In this document: in pieces, positions 55,546 to 64,000 of the stretch
Numbering within the stretch: the stretch's first letter is position 1
Layout: each line of letters begins with the position of its first letter
DNA from: Meghimatium bilineatum
Taxonomy: Eukaryota; Mollusca; Gastropoda; Stylommatophora; Philomycidae
DNA: 64,000 bases
Assembly: GCA_034231615.1 (NCBI GenBank)
Contig: CM067317.1
Location: forward strand, 47,249,376 to 47,313,375
Reading direction: 5' to 3'
Notes under the pieces: model-generated
The model's database searches: none
Told to the model about the DNA's origin: nothing
What the model saw: only the letters and a program-made list of their open reading frames with translations
Program-made: the position numbers and the translations under genes

Positions 55546-55619
55546 TGAAAACACATTGTTCAATTTGACAGTGAATGAACAGACTGACTAACTAGTATGA
55601 AAAATTCAGATAACAGTAT

Positions 55620-55828
55620 ACAAGACGGATGTTCTTCAAGGTATGGTAGGGGGTGAAAGAAGACGGAGTGGCTAGAAGTAGACATGCCTGAATACTATCA
55701 AGGAATGTACAGGGTGTGAGGTTTCCAAAACTCATCAAGATGGTAGAAGATAGATAATGCAAGATCTTTCTGCACCAAATGCCTCAATGTAACAACTCTG
55801 ACGGGTTATTGATATTATTATTATTCTG
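55620..55828 (+). mobile_element. LINE 3' end with (ATT)n tail
   Basis: Broken frames read KTDVLQGMVGGERRRSG, NTIKECTGCEVSKTHQDG. This is the same C-terminal region as 6690-7096 (ILQGTVEGGRSRGG, NIKEWTGQDF), ending GATATTATTATTATT. Confidence 0.55.
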
Positions 55829-55902
55829 CAAGACAAATTAAATCAATATTTCAACTCCAATGTTTTTAATCAAGAAATCCAGGACAAATAGTAAAATGTA
55901 TT

Positions 55903-56612
55903 AGTTCTTCTTTCTGTCCTCATGTACCTTTCGGTGTTGAGGGGAGAGTGAGTGTACGGTCTTTTGCCCTTCTATTTGCCTCTTCTGCTGTTATATTTCA
56001 GAGTGTCTCTAATACACTATCTATCCACCTTTTATGAGGGAGTCCAATAGGTCGCCTGTTTTTGTATTATTTGTTAAATGTTGTTTTTTTTATAATACTT
56101 TGCTCTTTCTGTCTGGTTATGTGGCCATACCATTTAACTTGTTGTTTCTGGATGTATTCTATTGTTGACTTCATCCCTAATTGTTTCCTTAGGTGCTTCA
56201 TTCCTGATTTTGTCTCACAAGCTAGCTCCAATCACACATTTTATTTCAGTGGTGTTAATCTTATGAATTGTTCTAGAATCTAATGTCCAAGTTTGACACG
56301 GATAACACAACGTTGGTAAAAAAAAAAAATGTTGTTGAAAAGCGCTTTCTTTGTTTCTAGTGTAATATCTTTGTTTCTTAGTAAAGGTGTTAATTGACCA
56401 ATGACCTGACAGGCCTTATTACATCTTGCTTTTATCTCCGCCTCTTGTCTGCCGTCATATCTCAATGTGCTGCCCAGATATTTGAATTCATCTACTTGTC
56501 TTTATTTATCTGTATGTTGATGTTCTGCTTTTCTCTTGCAATATTCATTACTTCTGTTTTGTCTATGTTGATTTTCATTCCAAATTGCTTGCCTGTTGTG
56601 TCTATTAATGTA
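55903..56612 (-). mobile_element. LINE-C copy 2, 3' part
   Basis: Reverse-strand match to LINE-C from about 44640 to 45310. The frame at 56465-56280 reads MRYDGRQEAEIKARCNKACQ and LTPLLRNKDITLETKK, nearly identical to LINE-C. Both ends are truncated relative to copy 1 and a poly-A/T insert occurs at 56318-56329. Confidence 0.75.
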
Positions 56613-56639
56613 TTAGTAATATCACAAATAGACTATACT

Positions 56640-56985
56640 ACATAATTTTTAAAATAGAGACATCCAAGGTAGTAAAGACATACAAATTTAGAATTTGTGT
56701 CAATGCTGCAGTGCTTGAGAGATGTCTCCAAGTAGTCCCTGAAACTTTATGACCTCCACTTCAATGCTTGCCTACGAAAATGTCATAAGTCTCCTTAAAA
56801 GACACTCGTCTGTTATGTAGGTGATATGTCTGGCCCAATGAAGCTGAGACCTGACCCACAAGGCACAGATTCTTTCCATCTGAGACTTTGCAAGCATATT
56901 TGAGATCTGAATTACAGAATAACAACTAGATTGGAAATATCGGTTGATTGGATTTCCAGCAAGTCTACTTGGCACCAGATCATAA
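56640..56985 (-). mobile_element. LINE-J fragment
   Basis: The minus frame reads VRSQLHWARHITYITDECLL, RRLMTF and, after a shift, VIKFQGLLGDISQALQH. It matches 40990-41205 (RSQLRWAGHIIHMPDECLPK). Confidence 0.6.
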
Positions 56986-57169
56986 AGAATATCATATATG
57001 CAGAGAGGCTAAATAACTGTGTGGCTTCTTTTGATACAAAAAGTCTACACACACAAAAATACGTGACGAGGTTGGACATGAAAACTTATGGAAAGACTTT
57101 GATATTGGGTTTATTAGTTGGGTGTTGTTGATGCTCTCCTGCTACAAGATTTGAAACAGTTTGACCCTC

Positions 57170-57365
57170 CACCTGGATAATTTGATTGTGACGTGCACCT
57201 TTCAGCCTGATACATCCGGCGTCAGAATCGCTTCTGGATCACTTTGACCATCTATGGAATGCAACAGCAAACTCTATTCCCAAAATTTCCTCAAGTCACC
57301 TTTTGCAACATGCATGATTGGAAACTGTCACTATTCTTTGCTCCTCTTTCAGTCCTCAGCAACAC
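57170..57365 (-). repeat. SINE-1 long form, 5' part
   Basis: Reversed blocks GCACCTTTCAGCCTGATACA, CACCTTTTGCAACATGCATG and CTATTCTTTGCTCCTCTTTC match the 5' half of 5993-6237. The 3' module is missing. Confidence 0.5.
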
Positions 57366-57699
57366 ACAGGGGAAATAAAGAAGTATAAAAATAGATTTAC
57401 TAAACAAAAGAGCGGAACAGATCAAATTATAAACAATATTTGTGTATCAAAACAACCTACCAAAAGTTATGCCATTATTTATTGCGTGGACATAAACATC
57501 TCATCTCTGGCGGCACAGATGCCATCACTTGCTCAACATGAGCACCGCAACCTATAAACAAATATAATTATCAAACTACGGTCTGAAACTAGTGCTCACC
57601 ATCTCAAGTTAATGTCACACAGTTCTATGTAGTTTTTTGCATGTTGTGTTTAAACGGCTTGTTAGAGCAGCATCATAGTGCTCTAGCTTGTGAGCATTG

Positions 57700-58880
57700 C
57701 TATGTGTATGAGGTATGTTCAAATGAAATCCACTTGTGCTGCATCGCCTATGCCAGCACAAAATAAACATAAAGATGTCATCACTGATGTAAAAAGTACA
57801 CATCAATGAAATGGTCATTATCTCCGTATGCTTAGTGTCTTGTGCAGGCAGTTGACAGATGGTGTGATAACGAATCCATCCAAATTTGACCAATGAAATA
57901 GCGATTCCATTTCTTACTGCCGAAGGATGTCGACCAACTAGCATTCATCAAAGACTGCAGGCAGTGTATTGTGGAAAAAGTATTTCAAAGACAAAAGTGA
58001 AGAGTTGGGCAGGAAGGTGACAATAAATGATTTTCTGCGGCCTGGTTAGGCACGTGTTGTAACAGAAGAAGAATCACCAAGACGCAGCAATACATATTCA
58101 CCATCTTTGGAGTTTGTGTTTTCTAGCTAATAGATTCTCTGTGCCATTTGGAATATTTCAAATGATTATTCGGAAGAAATGGTACCGAAAAGTATATTCT
58201 CAGTGGGTACCATGATTATTGACTGATTATTTCATCATAAGGAAGAACGAAAGATTGGAGTTTGAACCATCTGCAGTGCTAATGTGGAAGATGATGCATT
58301 TCTCTCATCAACAGGGGTGGGTGACGAATCGTGGTTTCACTACTTTGAGGCACACAACAAAGCAGCCAGCATGCAATGGAAACATCACCAAAGAATTCAG
58401 AAAAATTCAAATCATAAATATCTGCAGGAAAGGTTATGCTTGCTGCCTTTTTTACCAAGATGGACTCTTGTTGATGGACTTAAAAAAGCCTAGTGTGAAC
58501 ATCAATGCTATCGGCTACAAGAACACATTAGAAAAGCTGCATACAGCATCAAGAATAAGCGACCAAGCATCTTGTCGTGCAGTGTCATTCTGTCATGCGA
58601 CAATGTTCGCCTGCATGTCAAACATGCAGGAAGCGTTAGAAAAGAAACTGAGATGTTCTGCCACATCCAGCCTACAGCATTGACCTATCGCCATGTGACT
58701 TTCATTTATTTGAACCATAAAGAAAGCTATAAAGGGACACGGATTCCAGTCTGATGATTAAATGGTTCAATGAGGAAATAATTCCTACTTCTCTATTGGA
58801 GTTTACCATCTACCCAAACAGTGTGGTGCATGTTTGAATGCCTATGGCGACTTCTGATGACTCCAGGTGCATAAATGTAT
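57700..58880 (+). mobile_element. mariner-type transposon, decayed
   Basis: The helix-turn-helix part is near 57920-58010 (PTSIHQRLQAVYCGKSISKT). The catalytic half follows in several frames: VGDESWFHYFEAHNKAASMQ, WKHHQRIQ, then VILSCDNVRLHVK and, further on, HVTFIYLN where YSPDLAPCDF-type text is expected. Of the DDE/D triad, the first Asp (GDES) and second (SCDN) are visible and the third is not. Multiple frameshifts. The terminal repeats could not be paired by eye, so borders are approximate. Confidence 0.65.
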
Positions 58881-58959
58881 CCTAATGCAGTGGAATCCCA
58901 TTATAAAAACCTGGTCCGGGCCAACAAAATATGTACAGTACAAATAATATAGAATAAAT

Positions 58960-59115
58960 TCTTCTTCAGCGTGCATTCTCACACTCCTGCTGGATATCTC
59001 TTGTAGCGGTACGATGGTCCTACTAGATTTCCAGCAGGATGTAGTCCAGAGAATGGAAATGCGTTGTGTCGCAGTTTTATTTGTGCCAATGGCCCGACAC
59101 ATCCATCTTCTGCAT
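58960..59115 (-). repeat. SINE-1, short form
   Basis: The reverse complement runs AGATGGATGTGTCGGGCCAT, CTGCTGGAAATCTAGTAGGA, AGATATCCAGCAGGAGTGTG, then GCTGAAGAAGAA. It is the best-preserved partner of 4779-4937. Confidence 0.6.
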
Positions 59116-59392
59116 ATATAGAATAAATATAGTTGTGGATTTTGAAAAGTGTTATATAAGCAAATTTGTTATAAAATAATGCTCTATAGAGGGATTCCAC
59201 TGTAATTGCTTTACTTAATTATAACACAACTGCTGCCATACATTTCATATCTACTAATAAATCTACTTGGACGGGTTTCATAGCAACATGCTTCATAGAT
59301 AATGTGGTGCTGAACATAGATATAATGGCCATTTATTAATATTTCTTACAAGCAATTTTGTTAGCTAGAATTTAATTCTTGTACTAAAGGAG

Positions 59393-59960
59393 CACTGGTA
59401 GTGTAATGTTAAATCCTGTTCCCTCTGGCCAGCAAACCCGAGTTTCAAATGCCATTGCTATTTGTGGTTTTAAATAAAAATTACTATTGTCGTTCATCCA
59501 GGAAGTAAGGTACCAAGACTCATAATCTGGGAAGGTCAAGGAGTTGAGCCATTGGTACTAAGTGTGGTAGGTGACTAGTCAGGTGGTTTCTGGTCAACCA
59601 TCAACTAGGCAACTGTGCACTTATGGGAAACCATATGTTATGACGCTGATTCACAGCTCACATTACCATTATTACCAGCACTTAGTGCAATGGAATATGT
59701 TAGTGGCTTCTCCCACCCATCTCAGTGAGCAGGGCTAGCTTGCTATGACATCTACACAAGGTAGGATAGGATGCTTGGCAAGGAAGGAGTGGATAAAGCT
59801 CATAAATCCAACTCTGCATGTTGTGGAAAGTTATAAAAGTCACAAAACTCCTAGAATTTACTCACAATGAATAGGAGACTTCTCTAAACACTGCATCTGT
59901 TGGGAGTCTTCTGGGTATGAAATAAAGCTTTGGAGAAACCACTCCAGTGCACAGAGGGAG
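59393..59960 (+). repeat. SINE-2 with tRNA-like head
   Basis: The head has GGTAGTGTAATG (A-box-like) and CGAGTTTCAAATGCC (B-box-like). The body has CTGGGAAGGTCAAGG, GGTCAACCATCAACTAGGCA and the module TCTGGGTATGAAATAAAGCT (59908-59927). It is the same order as the reversed copy at 4010-4525. Confidence 0.55.
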
Positions 59961-60024
59961 TAATAACTAATCGTTCAGTATTCATGATGAGTGAAACAAC
60001 AGCAGCCTAGACTAAGCACACTCT

Positions 60025-60262
60025 ATTCTTCTATCTACTCATTCTCAGAACTCTGCAGATTTATAAAATTTTTTGAGAACAGAATATGTTAGATTATGGT
60101 TTACAGCTTTGGTGCAATATCTGCACCTTCTAGCCTGTAACATCTGACTTCAGTATGATGTTTTTTATGCTTTGAGCTCATATATGATGGAGTGACATCA
60201 TATCAAACCTTATTCACCTCCTACAACATGCATGGCATGTCAGTTCTTTGGTTTCTGGCAAT
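60025..60262 (-). repeat. SINE-1 long form, diverged
   Basis: Reversed blocks: CATTCTCAGAACTCTGCAGA, GATTATGGTTTACAGC, CTGACTTCAGTATG and CTACAACATGCATGGC, in SINE-1 order. Confidence 0.45.
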
Positions 60263-60315
60263 ACATTAGCATATGTACTACAAATATAGATTGTTCTACT
60301 GTTATAATATATTAA

Positions 60316-61132
60316 CTCTTAGCTGCTGCACACAAATTTACTTGTTTCTCTATCTTACACTACTGACCACTTAACGGGGTTTTTTTCTATCGTGTCATTG
60401 GGTTTAATACGGGTAGCTGAGCCTACATTCCAACTTTTTAATATTATGCGCTGCTTCATTCCAACTTCGTTACAGTATACGCAGCTTTCGTGACATCACT
60501 GAAATCACATCACTAGCAAACCTTGTCACAAAAACAAAATTGCTAATTTAATCGAAGATGTCTGTTTACTGAGCTTGCCAGCTACAGATAAAGATGCTGT
60601 ATGTTTGTTACAAACTTGAGGAGTGCTACAAAATTAAAAGATGTGCGGTCAGGGTCATGTGAGGAGGCTCTCATTAGGTAGCGTGCACATTTTTGCATCC
60701 AGCAGCAGTCCTTGCAACTGTAACATGTGTACTGCATCTTTATCAATATTTATGCTAACACTGCTTTATCTGCCCCTATTTAATTTTTCGCTACATTCCA
60801 ACTTTTTAATATTATAATACTATTTCATTTTCCACTAAATATGTAGGCTCAGTTGCCCATACTATACTCCTCATTGTTAAAAATCATTTCACGCTGTAAT
60901 CAGCAAGTGCCAGTATGTAACAAAAATTCCATTCATGCAGTATATATTTTCTGGTCACAAAAGGAAAGAGCTGCACCATGTCCCACACATGACCAGAGTA
61001 TGGTAGAAAATTCCAATGGCCAGTGCTATGGAAGACTTATTTTTATAGCTCAAGAAAATAAATCAGCACAGGGAAAAACTAATTCGGGGAAAATTTTTGC
61101 ACAGCTTGGGTCGATTACTGAGACTTAAAGGG
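60316..61132. mobile_element. Possible TTAA-flanked miniature element
   Basis: TTAA at 60312-60315 and 61133-61136, with ends CTCTTAGCTGC and, reversed, CCCTTTAAGTC. Inside, AGCTGCTGCACACAAATTT at the left and AGCTGTGCAAAAATTTT (reversed) at the right give a second, offset match. No coding content. Weaker than the other TTAA elements. Confidence 0.4.
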
Positions 61133-61139
61133 TTAATGG

Positions 61140-61685
61140 ATATTTCTGCAGGCTTACTAAATGCATCTGTTTTTTTCTTTAGCAATATATGCTGTAATTA
61201 TTAGCAAGCACCACCAATATTGGGCACAACATCATTTTCATACTTGCCAAATAATACTGCATTTCTATATTTTGTACTTCTTTGTTGATCACTCTTGACA
61301 TAGGTAGTAGCATTCTCTGCATAATAATCAGCACTGATATTCATGCAATTTCCATCAGGTGCCACAAGTAGCAGTCACGACAAGGCTGATTAAGTAGTGT
61401 TGTAGAGATTCAACTTGGGAGTTGATAGTCAACACTGATAGGGAACTGTAAGTCTATGTAGCCTGTCAACTTCAAGATGGACCACATTTCAATCAGTGCT
61501 TCCTGGACATGGAAAAGAAATCATCCCAATCACTAATTTCATTTGTCAGTGGTGTTACTCATAAGGAGTTCAGTATGTCTGCCTGATCCACTGCTCTATC
61601 ATCTGACACAGTAGTATCACACTGCAACATATTGTGCATTACAATTAGCAGTAGATTAATCTAAGTTATCGTCTATGTGACTCAT
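61140..61685. other. Intergenic sequence, nothing assigned
   Basis: No gene, RNA gene or clear repeat recognised. Confidence 0.35.
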
Positions 61686-61689
61686 CCAT

Positions 61690-61975
61690 TACAGAACGTT
61701 GTCCTCACTGTAAGCCTCTCGGTCCTGTACAAGCTGTCGGACCTCTTAAACCACTGTTTCTGTATTTGTCCACAAAGTCATAGCTTGGGTTTTGTTGTGA
61801 TAGTTTTGAGGAACCAGTGGTCCATGATCATGTGTTTGCAGACGTCTGAATTGGTTCGCTTTTCTGTCTGTGATATTATTGTGAACTGTCAATAACATTT
61901 CATGTATAGTGCCGATAATTTTTTTTTCCATTACAGATATGTCCTCATCTCACAACCATATGTTGCCACTGGAAA
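61690..61975 (-). mobile_element. LINE C-terminal fragment (LINE-A-like)
   Basis: The minus strand reads FPVATYGCEM, HDHGPL and, at the end, DSLYRTERLTVRTTFCNG, a shifted form of the LVQDRE.YR...T.FC ending of this LINE group. A G run follows at 61981-62000. Confidence 0.5.
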
Positions 61976-62579
61976 AACATGGGGTTGGGGGGGGGGGGGT
62001 TAATCGTATAGAGTATAGGCCTACTATATATATTAATTACAAATAAACAATAACAAACGACTTGAACTTGCCAGCCCATGTGTATTTACCACATCTGTTA
62101 CACTTCACTCTGCTACACATTGTGAACTATTAGTTCTTCTGTTGCTAACAGAACATACTAAGCTCCTTTTCGTATCTTTCGCAAGCTTTTGGCAGACACT
62201 AGAACATACAACGGATGCCAATTGCCAATGAGAACGACTATTTGAAACTTACATCCGTTTTAGTTTCACTGTGTATTCTATTGTGCATGCGTAGTACGCG
62301 TTTCTATGGCAATACATCAAATTCCGCACATCATATCATCACAACCGCCACGCTTACACCTTCAAGGTCGTAGGATTAATTATCAAGCCCATAGACCACA
62401 TGCACTTATAGCATATATAGAAATTCACCAGTTATTTGCAAAACCACAGTCTCTATTCTTTTATGGTAAAAAAATATGTGACGTAACAAAATTTGGTGTT
62501 CGTCCATCACAAGTGATGATAACCATTTGCTGCGGCCTTTATCACTTCTCTCTCTCTCTTTTCTCTACGTGAAGTGTCC

Positions 62580-62766
62580 TTTGCAGAACGTTGTCCTCAT
62601 TGCCATTCTGTAAGCCTCACGGTTTTGTGCCCAGCATCTTCTCAGAAGGTCTTCGATGTAATGTGTCCATCATAGTCTTGGTCTGCCTCTTGTTCTCTCA
62701 CTCTCTGAACTTTCCTTCCATGATTGATCTTTCCAAACCATTGTGTCTTCTTATTTGTCCGAAATA
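62580..62766 (-). mobile_element. LINE C-terminal fragment
   Basis: The minus strand reads GKTNHGRKVQRVREQE-like text in one frame and GTKPRGLQNGNEDNVLQRT in another. The same ending is at about 480-540 (GTEPRGLQSGSETI). It is cut by the hAT-like MITE at 62767. Confidence 0.45.
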
Positions 62767-62942
62767 CAGTGGGGTAGCGAGGCGTGGGCGGAGGTGCGGA
62801 CCGCCCCGGGCGGCATCATCGGGAGGGCGGCAAATTTATTTTCGTCCAGTCTTTCACAATTACTGACATATTTTTTTTCATGTCACAAGGGCGGAAAATT
62901 ATGATTCTGTCCCGGGCCCCATTGACCCACGCTACGCTACTG
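62767..62942. mobile_element. hAT-like MITE
   Basis: Ends CAGTGGGGTAGCGAGGCGTG and, reversed, CAGTAGCGTAGCGTGGGTCA form imperfect terminal inverted repeats. CAGNG(G)-starting ends are typical of hAT elements. 176 bp, GC-rich against an AT-rich background. I found no clean 8-bp target duplication. Confidence 0.55.
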
Positions 62943-63156
62943 TGTACAAGTCTATGCATTTCTGCGAACCAGTCGATTTTAGTTCTTGATTCTTGATTAG
63001 AAATTGGCTTCACAGCATGCGGAACATTCCCATAAGTGATCCGCCCTGCTCCAGCAGACATCCCAGTGTATGTAGACTCAGAGTCCCGGTCAGATGTTGA
63101 TTGTGTGATCTTCGTTACTTTCCAAAAAATTTACTTTTCCTTCCCTCACCTCTGGG

Positions 63157-64000
63157 CAGCGGCGTGCAAAGGGTTATTGCAGCCTGGTGCGATGAATATT
63201 TTGACCCCCCACCCCCACCTGCCTGAAATTGATTTTAATAATTCCGAGTAAAATTTTACAAGTTTATTATTATTATCGATTTTATCCACATTTAACAAAG
63301 ATAAAAATAAATGTTAAAATGTAAATTTAAAATTACAAATTCACTTTACGAGCTTTTTGACTAGCGAAGTTATTAATGACTGTGTCGAAGCTCACATCAT
63401 TGACCAGTTGTTCGATTGACATAATTGCGAGGCTGTTTAATCTCAAGTTGCTCATAGTTGACCTGCGATAGTTTTTGATTAATTTGAGTTTGGAGAAACT
63501 TCTTTCACGTGCAGCTATACTAACTCCTAAAGTTAGGAACATACACAGTAAGATGACAATGTTGGGTACTGAATGGGAAAGCTGATGTTTCTGAATGAAG
63601 ACAAGTAATTCCATAGGTCCTTGGTCCTTTAAGTTCGAGACCAAAGATGCTGCGACAAAATTCATTAGTCACTTTCTCTCGAGTAAAAATTCATCCTTAT
63701 CGATGTCATCATAAAGGAGCGTTGTGAAGATCAATGTCGACTCGATCGTCTAACAGTTGCTTTGGAGAAAGAAAGCCAAAATTGTCAGCAACTTCATGCA
63801 TATGTGCAATTCTTGTTGAACTCTCCGGATTCACGCTGCCAATGGAAACGCATATTTCCAACCAAAGTTCATTTCTGTAGTTAACCCGGCATCGGCGGCT
63901 TCTTCTCCAGGCATCTTCTTTTTACGACGTTTTCGCAGCTGTGGCTCCGTAGGGATTCCAAGTTCAGAACACACCGACTGCGCATAGCTCAAACTCGTAT
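63157..64000 (-). mobile_element. hAT transposon (ZMYM-type transposase), C-terminal part, cut by window edge
   Basis: The left terminus at 63157 reads CAGCGGCGTGCAAAGGGT, a hAT-type end. Inside, the minus frame 63665-63333 encodes the hAT C-terminal dimerisation domain: LLVFIQKHQLSHSVPNIVIL, SIAARERSFSKLKLIKNY, RSTMSNLRLNSLAIMSIE. The upstream frames (63700-64000) read, with shifts, SVCSELGIPTEPQLRKRRKK and ADNFGFLSPKQL, as in ZMYM1-like hAT transposases. Frameshifts suggest an inactive copy; the rest lies beyond 64000. Confidence 0.75.

Overview
The window is animal nuclear DNA: AT-rich, with short exons and GT-AG introns of 0.9 to 5.9 kb, and packed with decayed transposable elements. The mix of RTE-like and RNase H-type LINEs, tRNA-headed SINEs and small DNA transposons suggests an invertebrate. 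A mollusc is my best guess, but no marker in the window fixes this. I see no bacterial, organellar or viral genes.

Two host genes can be assembled from exons, and they are transcribed away from each other. On the minus strand, seven exons (21585 down to 2487) encode the first 288 codons of PXK, a PX-domain kinase-like protein. The gene runs off the left edge before the kinase catalytic-loop region. On the plus strand, six exons (38261 to 52691) encode a complete 436-residue TRMT10C/MRPP1, the methyltransferase subunit of mitochondrial RNase P. All internal splice sites are GT-AG and every phase joins.

Layout: 1-21.6 kb is PXK with introns holding LINE debris, SINEs, a TTAA-flanked miniature element, a Tc1/mariner element with very long terminal repeats, and a three-deep nest (DNA element X, then LINE-A, then LINE-B) at 18.5-21 kb. 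From 22.3 to 37.8 kb lies the intergenic mosaic: two tandem-repeat families (about 189 bp and about 170 bp), a LINE with a 67-bp target duplication, two full copies of DNA element X, four copies of a long composite retroposon (Rep-1, about 1.2 kb), and two TTAA elements. 38-52.7 kb is TRMT10C; its third intron holds a TTAA element split by a LINE. 52.8-64 kb has no host gene that I can support: it holds LINE, SINE, mariner and hAT remains, ending in a hAT transposase cut by the window edge.

The most novel material is repetitive. Rep-1 is a 1.2-kb non-coding retroposon with target duplications, tandem ~100-bp internal units that vary in number, and a 3' end shared with a shorter SINE family (SINE-1). 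Element X is a TIR family with 8-bp target duplications seen in three copies. The target-site duplications I found let the order of many insertions be read directly.
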